Of a DNA stretch of 55,658 bases, positions 32,030 to 40,550 are shown one piece after another; positions within the stretch are counted from its first letter, which is position 1; each line of letters starts with the position of its first letter. This stretch comes from Hydrogenophaga sp. (GTDB taxonomy: Bacteria; Pseudomonadota; Gammaproteobacteria; Burkholderiales; Burkholderiaceae_C), in assembly GCF_011772445.1 (NCBI RefSeq), contig NZ_WVZN01000040.1, forward strand, positions 1-55,658, given 5' to 3'. A program made the position numbers and the translations under genes. The notes beneath the pieces were generated by a model. It did not search any database. It saw only the letters and a program-made list of their open reading frames with translations, and had not been told where the DNA came from.

Positions 32030-33001
32030 TCAGTTCGTGGCCAGCAGGCCGGCGGCCTTCACCACGGCGGCGTTGCTCTTGATCTCGTCCTTGATGTAGG
32101 CGTCGAAGGCCTCGGGCTTGAGCGTCCAGGCGTCGGCGCCGAGCTTGAGGAAGCGCTCCTTCACCTCGGGCGTGGCCAGGGCCTTCACCACCTCGTCGTG
32201 CAGGCGGTTCACCACGTCGCGCGGCGTTTTCGCGGGCGCCATCATTCCGATCCAGAAGTTGAATTCGGAGCCGGGCACGCCGGCCTCGGCGGTGGTGGGC
32301 ACGTCGGGCAAGGCGCTGGCGCGGCGCGGCGAGCCCACGGCCAGGGCGAGCAACTGGCCGTCCCGGATCTGCCCGATCACGGGCGCGATGGGCGAGAAGT
32401 AATAGTCCACGCGGCCCGCGAGCACTTCGGTCACGGCGTCGGCCGAGCCCTTGAAGGGGATGTTCACCGCGTCGATCTGCGCGGCCAGCTTGAATTTTTC
32501 GGCGTTGAGGTGGGTGGCGCTGCCCTGGCCGGCCGAGGCGAAGTTCATCTTGCCGGGGTTGGCCTTGGCGTGGGCCACGAGCTGCGGCAGGGTCTTGAGG
32601 TTCTTGCTCGGCGCGATGACCAGCACGTTGGGCGTGGAGGAGATCGGCGTGACACCGGCGAAATCGTTCACCGTGTCGAAGGGCAGCTTCGCGAAGGTGG
32701 AGGGGCTCACCGTGTGCGAAGACGAATGGATCATGATGGTGTAGCCATCGGGCGCGGCCGACGCCACGGCGGCCTGGCCGATGGTGCCGCTGGCGCCGCC
32801 GCGGTTGTCCACGATCACCGGCTGGCCCAGGCTCTGGCTCATCTTGTCGGTGATGGCGCGGGCGATGATGTCCGTGGTGCTGCCAGCGCCGAAGGGCACG
32901 ATGACGCGGATGGCCTTGTTCGGGTAGGCGCCCTGCGCGGCGGCGCTCAGGCTCAGGGCCAGGGTGGACACGGCCAGGGCCGCGGCGCGAATCAATTGCA
33001 T
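32030..33001 (-). CDS. Bug family periplasmic binding protein (operon 2)
   Basis: A 323-residue Bug receptor with signal peptide to about residue 22 (LSLSAAAQG). Ligand-loop signatures are VIVPFGAGSTTDIIARAI, VDNRGGASGTIGQAAVA and VNIPFKGSADAVTEVLAGRV. It heads the four-gene operon with the dehydrogenase, DUF993 and isomerase. The ATG is preceded by GGAGA, and a TetR-type palindrome lies 22 bp upstream. It may share the TctA/TctB permease encoded 2.3 kb away, as both operons carry the same operator. Confidence 0.92.
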   Translation of the reverse strand: MQLIRAAALAVSTLALSLSAAAQGAYPNKAIRVIVPFGAGSTTDIIARAITDKMSQSLGQPVIVDNRGGASGTIGQAAVASAAPDGYTIMIHSSSHTVSPSTFAKLPFDTVNDFAGVTPISSTPNVLVIAPSKNLKTLPQLVAHAKANPGKMNFASAGQGSATHLNAEKFKLAAQIDAVNIPFKGSADAVTEVLAGRVDYYFSPIAPVIGQIRDGQLLALAVGSPRRASALPDVPTTAEAGVPGSEFNFWIGMMAPAKTPRDVVNRLHDEVVKALATPEVKERFLKLGADAWTLKPEAFDAYIKDEIKSNAAVVKAAGLLATN

Positions 33002-33023
33002 GTCTTGTCTCCGGGATGGGGTT

Positions 33024-33044
33024 TTAATTCACTGATCGGTGAAT
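33024..33044. promoter_or_regulatory. TetR-type operator before the Bug operon
   Basis: TTAATTCAC-TGATCG-GTGAAT, with perfect ATTCAC/GTGAAT arms, ends 22 bp before the Bug ATG, just above its ribosome binding site. It shares its arms and length with the site before tctC (38381-38401) and more weakly with the one before tetR. Confidence 0.72.
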
Positions 33045-33146
33045 AGATGGGATTATGAAGCTCGGGATGTCGAAGGACAACGGGTGCGACTGCCTCGAAT
33101 ACTAGGGAATACCCTTGGCTGTGTGAGGCGACAATTCAACAGATGG

Positions 33147-34508
33147 TTAATTTCTGGCGATGCTTTGCAGGCTTCGCCACTGCGGCAGTGCGGCGCTCGC
33201 GAAGCCCGGCACGCGCAGGGAGCGCAGGTCCAGCCGGCCCTCGCGCACAGCCAGGTGGGGCCGCCCGGCGTGCACCTCGTAGAAGCCCGCGTGGGCGGTG
33301 GCGAAGGCCTGGGCCTCTTCGGCAGGCGCATGGCCGAAGCCGTCCACGTAGTGGTGGCCGTTGCGCTCGATGTGGCGAACGCCCAGGCTGGCCGCCAGCA
33401 GCGTGTCCTGCTGCACCGCCAGGCCGGCCTGACAGGTGAGGTCTTCACCCGAGAGCAGCAGGCGCGGGTCCTGCGCGATGCGCCGCGCGTTGCGCAGCGA
33501 GCGGTAGATGCCCTTGCAGGCCTTGCTGGAGATGCCCCGGTAGCCCAGTGCCAGGCCTTCGTCCAGCGCGTTGGCGTGGTCGTCGGACTCGTCCAGGATC
33601 ACCGGCACCTCGATGCCCAGCGGCGCGATGGATTCGCTCAGCGCCACGGCGCGCGCCAGGGGCTGCTCCAGCAGCACGGTGCGGTGCAGCAGATCGGCCA
33701 GTTCGCGCGTGCCGCGAAGCGCCCGCCAATAGGCGCCGAGGCTCGCGGCGTCGGCAAAGGTTTCATTGCCGTCGAGCGTGACGCGGTGCGCCGGTGCGTG
33801 CGCGCGCAGCACGGCGGCGATGCGCATGAGGCGCTCGACGTCGGCCTCGATGCGTCCGCTGAGCTTGAGCTTGAAGTGGTGCAAGCCGTAGCGGCGAATG
33901 GCGGCTTCCAGCGTGGCGGGCAGGCCGTCGCCCGGGTCGGTGCCGGGGTCGTCTTCGCTGAGGCGGTCGGCCAGGCCCACGGTGTGGCGCAGCACCACCT
34001 CGTCGGGGTGCGACAGCGCGAGTCCCGCGCTCCACGGGTCGCCCAGCACACCGGCGCGCAGGCCGTCCACCCAGCCCAGGCCCGCCGCGCGCAGGGCCGC
34101 GTCGGCCACGGCCTTGTCCAGCAGCGCCGCGCCGAACTGGGCGGCCAGGCGCGGCAGTCCGCGCGACACCGAGACCGCAATGGCGGCCTCGCCACCCGAT
34201 TGGGAATGCGCGAAGGGCGTGAGCGCGTCGCGTCCGGCCAGCAGGGCCTCGCGCGCGTTGCGCAGCGACTCGCGCAACTGCTCGAAGTTCTGCTCGTGCG
34301 TGAGCGCGGGGGATTTGTCGAACCACTTGGGCACCATCAGCTCCGCGCCGGCGCCTTCCACGCGCCGGCCCTCGGCCTCGGCGTGAACGCGCACGAAGGC
34401 CTGGGGGCACTGCGTGACCGTGGCCGCGCCGAAGCGGAAGGGCAGACGCAGCGTGACGTGGCGCTCGTACAGCTCGATCTCGTGGAGGCGCAGGTTCACG
34501 CTGGTCAT
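33147..34508 (-). CDS. Enolase-superfamily (mandelate racemase/muconate lactonizing) enzyme
   Basis: A 453-residue enolase-superfamily protein. The capping domain (MTSVNLRLHEIELYERHVTL start) leads to the barrel, where a KLKLSG strand (FKLKLSG) supplies the KxK base, DGNETF the first metal Asp, LEQPL the second metal Glu and VILDESDD the third ligand region. Such enzymes abstract a proton alpha to a carboxylate, as in sugar-acid dehydration or racemisation. It is the last gene of the TctCBA-isomerase-enolase operon. Its ATG overlaps the isomerase stop by 4 bp. The substrate is unknown. Confidence 0.85.
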   Translation of the reverse strand: MTSVNLRLHEIELYERHVTLRLPFRFGAATVTQCPQAFVRVHAEAEGRRVEGAGAELMVPKWFDKSPALTHEQNFEQLRESLRNAREALLAGRDALTPFAHSQSGGEAAIAVSVSRGLPRLAAQFGAALLDKAVADAALRAAGLGWVDGLRAGVLGDPWSAGLALSHPDEVVLRHTVGLADRLSEDDPGTDPGDGLPATLEAAIRRYGLHHFKLKLSGRIEADVERLMRIAAVLRAHAPAHRVTLDGNETFADAASLGAYWRALRGTRELADLLHRTVLLEQPLARAVALSESIAPLGIEVPVILDESDDHANALDEGLALGYRGISSKACKGIYRSLRNARRIAQDPRLLLSGEDLTCQAGLAVQQDTLLAASLGVRHIERNGHHYVDGFGHAPAEEAQAFATAHAGFYEVHAGRPHLAVREGRLDLRSLRVPGFASAALPQWRSLQSIARN

Positions 34509-35335
34509 GTCAAGGTATTCCAGAGTTCGTGCACGTGCCTCGCGCTGGCCTCGGCGCAGCCCGGGCCGTCGGGCACGTAGTCGAAGGGTTCCACCGCCAC
34601 CCAGCCGGTGTAGCCCGTGTCCTTCAGCACCTGCAACACGGGGCGCTGGTCGGTGTCGCCCTGGCCGGGCCCGCGGCGGTTGCGGTCGTTCAGTTGCACG
34701 TGCGCGATGTGGCCGCTGACGAGAAAGCGGCGCAACACCTCGTGCACGGGCTCCGTCTCGTTTTGCGAGGCGGCGCTCACGTCGAGCATGGTGCGCAGGG
34801 CGGGCGAGCCGATGCGATCGACCAGCGCGGCCGCCTCGGCCACGGTGTTGATCACTGGCGTTTCGATGCGGCCCAGGGGCTCGACGCAATAGACGACGCC
34901 GGCCGCTTCGGCGTGCGGCGCGAGCTCGGCCATGGCGTCTTCGAAGCGCGCGAGCGCATCGGCCAGGCGCTGCCCCGGGCGGGGCGAGCGCTGGTGCGGC
35001 GAACCGTGCACCAGCACGCGCGCGCCACAGGCGGCCGCCAGCGCGATGAGGTGGCGCAGCAGGGCCAGCGTGCGCTGGCGCAGCGCGGCGTCATCGCTCA
35101 CCAGCGACAGGCCTTCGGGCCTGACCAGCAGCCAGTGCAGGCTGCTGATGGCCAGCCCGTGGTCGTGCGCCGTGTGCCGCCACTGGCGCGCATCGGCGAC
35201 GCTCAGCGTCGCGGGGTCATCGGCCAGCGTGAACGGCGCGATCTCCAGCGCCGCGTAGCCCATGCGCGCGGCGGCCTCGCACTGCGCGGCCAGGGGCAGC
35301 GGGCGCAGCACTTCGTTGCACAGCGAGAGCTTCAT
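34505..35335 (-). CDS. Sugar phosphate isomerase/epimerase family protein (tct operon)
   Basis: A 276-residue TIM-barrel AP-endonuclease-2-like protein, starting MKLSLCNEVL. Metal-site candidates are Glu in VYCVEPLGR, Asp in MLDVSAASQNE, His in HIAHVQLNDRN, and Glu in WVAVEPFDY. It overlaps the TctA stop by 4 bp and the enolase start by 4 bp, so the transport and enzyme genes are translated together. It likely isomerises the imported substrate or a downstream keto compound. Confidence 0.86.
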   Translation of the reverse strand: MKLSLCNEVLRPLPLAAQCEAAARMGYAALEIAPFTLADDPATLSVADARQWRHTAHDHGLAISSLHWLLVRPEGLSLVSDDAALRQRTLALLRHLIALAAACGARVLVHGSPHQRSPRPGQRLADALARFEDAMAELAPHAEAAGVVYCVEPLGRIETPVINTVAEAAALVDRIGSPALRTMLDVSAASQNETEPVHEVLRRFLVSGHIAHVQLNDRNRRGPGQGDTDQRPVLQVLKDTGYTGWVAVEPFDYVPDGPGCAEASARHVHELWNTLT

Positions 35336-36828
35336 GCCGGCGCGCGTGTGGGGCGCGGGCGGTACAGCGCCCACAGCCGCCAGGCGATGGTGGCGACGAT
35401 CAGCGCGGCCACGGTGCCCGCGATGGGCCGCGTGAAGAAGGGTGTGAGGTCGCCGTCGGACAGGATCAGCGCGCGCCGCAGGTTCTTCTCCAGCAGGTCG
35501 CCCAGCACGATGCCCAGCACCAGCGGCGCCATCGGGTAGCCGTAGTGGCGCAGCGCGAAGCCGATGAGGCCGAAGGCCAGCATCACGTAGACGTCGAACA
35601 GCCGGCCCGCGATGGCGAAGCTGCCAACCGCGCAGAGCACGAAGATGATGGGCACGATGAGGTGCTGGGGCACGCGCAGCACCTGCACCAGTGCCTTGGT
35701 GAGCACCAGGCCGTAGATGAGGATGCCGAGGGTGGCGAACAGCATCATGGCCACCACGTCGTACACGAAAGAAGGGTTCTCCACCATGATCAGCGGGCCC
35801 GGCTTGACGCCGTGGATGATCATCGCGGCCATCAGCACCGCGGCGGGCGCCGAGCCCGGGATGGCCAGCGTGAGCACCGGGATCATCGCGCCCGGCACGC
35901 AGGCGTTGTCGCCGGTCTCGGCGGCCATCAGGCCTTCCACCGAGCCCTTGCCATACTGTTCCTTCTCCTTGCTGGCGCGTTTGGCCGCGGCATAGGACGA
36001 CCAGGCCGCCACGTCCTCGCCCACGCCGGGCACCACGCCCACGCCGGTGCCGATGAGGCCCGAGCGCAGGATGGTGCGCCAGTACTGGAACACGTCGCGC
36101 AGCTTGGGGATGACGGTGTCGAAGGCGCTGATCTTCACTGGCGCCTGGCGCGCGCGCATGTTGGTGAGCAGTTCGGCAAAGCCGAAGGCGCCCACCAGCG
36201 CGGGCACCAACTGGATACCGCCCGCGAGATCGCGCACGCCGAAGGCGAAGCGCTCGAATCCGTACTGCGGTTCCTGCCCGATGGTGGCGACGAACAGGCC
36301 TGCGATGCCCGCGATCCAGCCCTTGAGCGGGTCGTCGCCGGTGAGCGTGCCCGCGATGATCACGCCGAACAGCGCGAGCCAGAAGAACTCGTAGGCGCCG
36401 AACTTCAGTGCCAGCCCGCCCAGCACCGGCGTGAGCGTGGCCAGGAAGAACATGCCGATGAGCGTGCCCATCACCGAACCCGTGGTGGCGATGCCCATCG
36501 CGCGGCCGGCCATGCCCTGGCGCGCGAGCTGGTAGCCGTCCAGGCAGGACGCGGCCGACGCCGGCGTGCCCGGAATGTTGAGCAGGATGGCCGAGCGCGA
36601 GCCGCCGTAGATGGAGCCCACGTAGGTGCAGATGAGGATCAGCAGCGCCTGCGAGGGCGGCAGCTTGAGCGTGAGCGTGGTCACCAGCGCGAGCGACATG
36701 GTGGCGGTGAGGCCGGGCAGCGCGCCCATCACCACCCCCACCAGCGAAGCGAGCAGCGCCAGGCCGACGGTGGCGGGCGCGGCGAAGTTCGCGATGGAGT
36801 GGCCGAAAAGGATCAGTCCGTCGAACAT
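35332..36828 (-). CDS. tctA: Tripartite tricarboxylate transporter permease, large subunit
   Basis: A 498-residue, 11-12 helix TctA permease. The family signature GALPGLTATMSLALVTTLTLKLPP near the N-terminus is followed by GSRSAILLNIPGTPASAASCLDGYQLARQG and the second repeat GVGEDVAAWSSYAAAKR. It carries the solute delivered by the periplasmic TctC/Bug protein using the ion gradient. It lies 11 bp after tctB and overlaps the isomerase gene by 4 bp. Confidence 0.95.
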   Translation of the reverse strand: MFDGLILFGHSIANFAAPATVGLALLASLVGVVMGALPGLTATMSLALVTTLTLKLPPSQALLILICTYVGSIYGGSRSAILLNIPGTPASAASCLDGYQLARQGMAGRAMGIATTGSVMGTLIGMFFLATLTPVLGGLALKFGAYEFFWLALFGVIIAGTLTGDDPLKGWIAGIAGLFVATIGQEPQYGFERFAFGVRDLAGGIQLVPALVGAFGFAELLTNMRARQAPVKISAFDTVIPKLRDVFQYWRTILRSGLIGTGVGVVPGVGEDVAAWSSYAAAKRASKEKEQYGKGSVEGLMAAETGDNACVPGAMIPVLTLAIPGSAPAAVLMAAMIIHGVKPGPLIMVENPSFVYDVVAMMLFATLGILIYGLVLTKALVQVLRVPQHLIVPIIFVLCAVGSFAIAGRLFDVYVMLAFGLIGFALRHYGYPMAPLVLGIVLGDLLEKNLRRALILSDGDLTPFFTRPIAGTVAALIVATIAWRLWALYRPRPTRAPA

Positions 36829-36839
36829 GCGGGAATACG

Positions 36840-37334
36840 TCAGGGCAAGCGGACCAGGAACACGAACTGGAACACCCAGGTGACCACGGCCGAGGTGATG
36901 GCGCCCGCCAGCAGCGCGAGCACCAGGCGGCGCGCACGGCCTTGCCCGGGCGGCGCGTACAGGGCGACGAAGGCGGCCACGAACAGCGCCGTGGCGAGCC
37001 AGAACGGCAGGCGGCCGATCAGCACCACCGCATACAGCAGCGTGAGCGCCAGCGTGGCGGCGATGCGGCCATTGAGCAGCGGTGCCGCGGCACCACCGGC
37101 GCCGGCGGCTTCGTGGCGCCGCCGCGTCCAGCCGCGCAGCATCAGCGCCAGGCCCAGCAGCACCAGCACACCACCCAGCAAGGCGGGCACGAAGCCCGGC
37201 ATCGCATAGAGCTGCGCGCCCATGGACTCGAAGCGCTCCATGCGCCAGGAGCCGATCAGGATCAGCAGGCCAAAACCCAGCCAGCCCGCTCCGCCCCGAA
37301 GATCGGAGCGGGCGGTGGTTCCTCCCTCGGACAT
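36840..37334 (-). CDS. tctB: Tripartite tricarboxylate transporter small subunit
   Basis: A 164-residue TctB protein with four transmembrane helices, found between TctC and TctA as usual. Family marks are the N-terminal GFGLLILIGSW-like helix, MPGFVPALLGGVLVLLGLALML and a long cytoplasmic loop before RIAATLALTLLYAVVLIG. It stabilises the TctA permease. Starts 18 bp after tctC ends. Confidence 0.88.
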   Translation of the reverse strand: MSEGGTTARSDLRGGAGWLGFGLLILIGSWRMERFESMGAQLYAMPGFVPALLGGVLVLLGLALMLRGWTRRRHEAAGAGGAAAPLLNGRIAATLALTLLYAVVLIGRLPFWLATALFVAAFVALYAPPGQGRARRLVLALLAGAITSAVVTWVFQFVFLVRLP

Positions 37335-37352
37335 GTCAGGGCCTGGGGCGGA

Positions 37353-38360
37353 TCAGGGCTTGGGAATGCCCACGGTGTCGGGCGACACCTTGGCCTTGCC
37401 GGCGGCCTGTTGCGTCCAGGCGTAGGACTGCACGGCGGGGAACACGGCTTTCTGCGCTTCCTCACCCGACATCGGCGCGAACATGGCACCGCGCGACTGC
37501 GCGTACTTCTTCAGCGCCTCGTTCTTCACCATCTCGGTGGCCCAGATGCGGTTGAGCGTCTGCGCCACTTCGGGCGGCGCGGCCTTGGGCACGAAGACGC
37601 CGAAGTAGTTGATCGGGTCCTTGAAGCCCGGAATGAACTGCGACAGCGGCGGGATGGTGCCGTAGCCCTCGATCTCGATCGACTTGTCGCCCACCACCGC
37701 CAGCGGGCGGATCTTCTTGGCGCGGATCATGTCGGTCTGCTCGGCCGCGAGCTGCGTGGTCACTTGCGTCTCGCCCGAGGCGGCGGCCACGGCGGCGGGC
37801 GCGCCGCCGTCGTAGGTGACGTGCTTGTAGGTGACGCCGGCCGCGCGCGACAGGGCCTCGATCGCGGAGTGGCCGCTGGAGTTCACGCCCGCGGTGGCCA
37901 CCGAGACCGAGCCCGGATTCGCCTTCATGGCCTTGAGCAGGTCGTCCATGGTCTTGTACGGCGTGTCGGCGTTGACGCCGACCACGGCGATGTGCGCCAC
38001 GTTCAGGTACAGGTTCCAGTCGCCGATGGAGGTGTCGAGCATGCCCAGCACCTTGTAGGTGCCCAGGTCTTTGGCGCCACCGGCCGTCCAGGTGTAGCCG
38101 TCGGCCGGCGCGGCCAGGGCGTTCTTGGTGCCCACGGAGCCCGAGGCGCCCGGCTGATTGAGGATCACGATCTTCTGGCCCAGGTGCTTCTCCAGTTCGG
38201 CCGCGGTCACGCGCGTGACCTGGTCGGTGGAGCCGCCGGGCGCCCAGGGCACGATCAGCGTGATCGGGCGATCGGGCTTCCACTGGGCGAGTGCGCCGCC
38301 TGCGGCGGCGGCGAGCAGAGCGGCGATGAGCAGTTGGCGCAGCGGCCGGGCGGTGGTCAT
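37353..38360 (-). CDS. tctC: Tripartite tricarboxylate transporter receptor (TctC/Bug)
   Basis: A 335-residue periplasmic binding protein with signal peptide cleaved near GALA (residue 25). Ligand signatures are LIVPWAPGGSTDQVTRV, IVILNQPGASGSVGTKNA and KHVTYDGGAPAAVAAASGE. It heads tctCBA-isomerase-enolase. AGGAG precedes its ATG, and a 21-bp palindrome shared with the second operon lies 20 bp upstream. Specificity (citrate-like, sugar acid or other carboxylate) cannot be read from sequence. Confidence 0.93.
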   Translation of the reverse strand: MTTARPLRQLLIAALLAAAAGGALAQWKPDRPITLIVPWAPGGSTDQVTRVTAAELEKHLGQKIVILNQPGASGSVGTKNALAAPADGYTWTAGGAKDLGTYKVLGMLDTSIGDWNLYLNVAHIAVVGVNADTPYKTMDDLLKAMKANPGSVSVATAGVNSSGHSAIEALSRAAGVTYKHVTYDGGAPAAVAAASGETQVTTQLAAEQTDMIRAKKIRPLAVVGDKSIEIEGYGTIPPLSQFIPGFKDPINYFGVFVPKAAPPEVAQTLNRIWATEMVKNEALKKYAQSRGAMFAPMSGEEAQKAVFPAVQSYAWTQQAAGKAKVSPDTVGIPKP

Positions 38361-38380
38361 GCGATGTCTCCTGGCTGGGG

Positions 38381-38401
38381 TTAATTCACCGAACGGTTAA
38401 T
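38381..38401. promoter_or_regulatory. TetR-type operator before tctC
   Basis: TTAATTCAC-CGAAC-GGTTAAT lies 20 bp upstream of the tctC ATG, directly above its AGGAG. Fifteen or more of 21 positions match the element before the second operon. It lies next to the TetR gene (stop at 38442), the obvious binder. Confidence 0.72.
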
Positions 38402-38441
38402 GCTAGGAACCGCCCACCCCGCCGTCAAGGCGCCCGCTGGC

Positions 38442-39092
38442 TCAGCCTCTCAGGACATACCCTAGGATCACGTCGCACATGTGCGAGAGGCGTTCGTTGA
38501 GCGCCTTGGGGGCCATCAGGTCGCGACCGAAGATGGCCGAGAGCGTGTGGTTGTTCGACAGGTAGAAGTAGGCCAGGCCGGCGATGGAGATGTAGAGCTG
38601 CACCGGATCGACGCCGCCGCGGAAGCTGCCGTCGGCCTGGCCGCGCGCCAGGATGTCCTCCAGCATGCGCACCAGCGGCGAGTTCAGCTCGCGCGCGCGC
38701 TCGGACTGCGCCAGGTGCCGCGCCTTGTGCAGGTTGGCGCTGTTGAGCAGGGTGAGGAACTCGGGGTGGTCGAGGTAGTACTGCCAGGTGAATTCCACCA
38801 GGCGCCGCAGCGCCACCTCGGGCTTGAGGTGCACCAGGTTGAGCTTGTGCTCCTCGTCGCGGATGTGGTGGTAGGTCTGCTCCAGCACCGCCTGGAAGAG
38901 GCGCTCCTTGTCCTCGAAGTAGTAATAGATCAGGCGCTTGTTGAGGCCCGCGCGCTCGGCGATGCGGTCCATGCGCGCGCCGCCCAGTCCGTGCTCCGAG
39001 AACTCGTCGCGCGCGGCGTTCAGGATGGTCGCCTGCGAACGATCGGCGTCCCGCAGGCGCTCTTCGGGGGCCGATGGGGAAGACTTGCTCAC
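38442..39092 (-). CDS. TetR/AcrR family regulator
   Basis: A 216-residue TetR repressor. The HTH is ILNAARDEFSEHGLGGARMDRIAERAGLNKRLIYYYFEDKERLFQAVLE (about residues 20-68), and the C-terminal domain is of the TetR_C group with a hydrophobic ligand pocket. It starts with GTG; no Shine-Dalgarno is seen, and the operator ends 5 bp upstream of the start. It is the last gene of nothing else and stands next to tctC, so it probably represses both catabolic operons and itself. Confidence 0.88.
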   Translation of the reverse strand: MSKSSPSAPEERLRDADRSQATILNAARDEFSEHGLGGARMDRIAERAGLNKRLIYYYFEDKERLFQAVLEQTYHHIRDEEHKLNLVHLKPEVALRRLVEFTWQYYLDHPEFLTLLNSANLHKARHLAQSERARELNSPLVRMLEDILARGQADGSFRGGVDPVQLYISIAGLAYFYLSNNHTLSAIFGRDLMAPKALNERLSHMCDVILGYVLRG

Positions 39093-39097
39093 GCGCT

Positions 39098-39118
39098 GTA
39101 ATTCTCTAAAGAGTTAAT
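39098..39118. promoter_or_regulatory. TetR-type operator before tetR
   Basis: GTAATTCTC-TAAAGA-GTTAAT is a diverged form of the sites at 33024 and 38381 (same 21-bp frame, TAATTC and GTTAAT ends kept, 14 of 21 identical to the tctC site). It abuts the GTG start of tetR, suggesting autorepression. Confidence 0.55.
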
Positions 39119-39151
39119 AAAGGCAGTATCGCCGATCACGGGCACGGAGCG

Positions 39152-39178
39152 TAAAAGAAAACGGCCCCGAAGGGCCGT
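39152..39178 (-). terminator. Rho-independent terminator of DUF4148 copy 2
   Basis: Stem ACGGCCC / GGGCCGT with loop CGAA, followed on the minus strand by TTTTCTTTTAC. It lies 20 bp beyond the DUF4148 stop codon. The hairpin core is identical to the terminator of copy 3. Confidence 0.85.
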
Positions 39179-39198
39179 TGTCGTGGGGCGCGGTTCGC

Positions 39199-39597
39199 TC
39201 AGTTGGCGATCACGGCGGCGTTGCCGGACTGCACCAGCTGGTTGCCACCGACGGCGCGCAGGCCGGCGTTGCGGATCTGCTCGGCTTGGGCGGGGGTGGC
39301 CACGGGCAGGAGCTCGCCGCGGGCGGTCAGGCCCAGGCGCACGGCTTCGGCGGCTTCGGCGCGCACTTGCGCACGGCTCAGGCCGGTGCTGGCGACCTTG
39401 TCTTCCACCGGGACGATTTCGCCGCGGGCGATCAGGCCGGCTTCGTTGGCCTGCACCGCCTGGGCTTGCACTTCGGCGCGGCTCAGGGTGGATTGGAAGT
39501 TGAAGACGTCGTTGCCTTCGATGGGGCCTTCGGCGAAGGCGGCGCCGGCACCGAGGGCCAGAACGAGGGACAGGGCGAGGTTTTGAGCGGTTTTCAT
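39199..39597 (-). CDS. DUF4148 domain secreted protein (copy 2)
   Basis: A 132-residue exported protein with signal peptide to about residue 22 (AAFA) and the same mature start EGPIEGN as copies 1 and 3. Two DUF4148 repeats (LSRAEVQAQAVQANEAGLIARGE, LSRAQVRAEAAEAVRLGLTARGE) are followed by an extra C-terminal tail, AEQIRNAGLRAVGGNQ, absent in the others. The ATG at 39597 follows AAGGAA. Its leader resembles that of copy 3 for over 60 bp, and its terminator shares the same hairpin. Confidence 0.86.
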   Translation of the reverse strand: MKTAQNLALSLVLALGAGAAFAEGPIEGNDVFNFQSTLSRAEVQAQAVQANEAGLIARGEIVPVEDKVASTGLSRAQVRAEAAEAVRLGLTARGELLPVATPAQAEQIRNAGLRAVGGNQLVQSGNAAVIAN

Positions 39598-39824
39598 GGC
39601 AATTCCTTGAAGATGACGGGTCGTTGAGGGGGTTTGTCTGTCAATGCCGTTTTCTGTTCGACATGGGATGTACTTTAGGGTTTTCCCTGACAGAGAAAAA
39701 CAGCGCGGCGGACAACGCACTGTTTCGAATCCCGCAACGATGGGCGCCGCTGGGGGCGCATTCATCTTCGAACGGCCATGGCCGCCAAGCCGGCGCGGGC
39801 CCGGGCCGGTGACCCTGTGCGGGC

Positions 39825-40280
39825 TCAGCCGTCCTGAGTGCCCAGCTTCTGCATCACCTCGCGCTTGCCCATGGTGCGCAGGCCGAGGATGGCCGGCAGG
39901 AAGCGCGCGCGTGGCGTCACTTGGCCCGTCTCCCATTTCCATACCGACAGCGTGGAGGTGCCGAGGTAGGCGGCCATGTCCTTCTGGGTGAGGCCCAGGC
40001 GTTCGCGCTGGGCCTTGAAGCGTTCCGCGCTGAACACCGCGCGCCGGCCGCGCTTCGGTGCTTCGGCCGGCTCGTCGGGCGCGACCGTGTGCAGGGCCTT
40101 GTCGGCGCGACGGCTGGTCTGGCGCAGGGCCACCTGCAGCTCGCGAACCTGCCGCTTGAGGGCGGCGATCTCGGTGCGGTAGCTGGCCGAGGCCTTGCGC
40201 AGTGCGCCCAGCTCGTCCTTCAACTCCTTGCGCGCGACGCGCGCGATTTCCTTCTTCAGCGAGGAAGCAAATGTGGTCAT
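39825..40280 (-). CDS. Helix-turn-helix protein with coiled coil
   Basis: A 151-residue XRE-type protein. Residues 1-60 form a basic coiled-coil-like helix (KKEIARVARKELKDELG, SYRTEIAALKRQVRELQ), then a linker KRGRRAVFS, and the HTH LTQKDMAAYLGTSTLSVWKWETGQVTPR (about residues 103-130). It resembles phage- or plasmid-related XRE regulators with no assigned partner. The ATG at 40280 is preferred to one six codons upstream because GGATGGGA precedes it. It stands alone between DUF4148 genes. Confidence 0.72.
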   Translation of the reverse strand: MTTFASSLKKEIARVARKELKDELGALRKASASYRTEIAALKRQVRELQVALRQTSRRADKALHTVAPDEPAEAPKRGRRAVFSAERFKAQRERLGLTQKDMAAYLGTSTLSVWKWETGQVTPRARFLPAILGLRTMGKREVMQKLGTQDG

Positions 40281-40550
40281 CGTCCCATCCGACGGCATTG
40301 GTGCCGCGGGACAGGATAGCGCAGGCGCCCGTTGTGACCGGGTGTGACCGCGCGGGCCAGTGCGCGCGGGCAAGTGCCGCGCTCAGGCCTTCACGACCTC
40401 GTCGTGCGGTTGCGCGAAACCGGTGCCGAAGGCCTTCGCGTCGAGCAGGCGGTGCAGTACAGGGTTTTCATGGCGGGCGAAGGGCGGAACGGGCCGGTTA
40501 TTCTCTGCCCCAGCCCGGCGCCAGACCGGGCCATTCGTTGAGGAGACACC

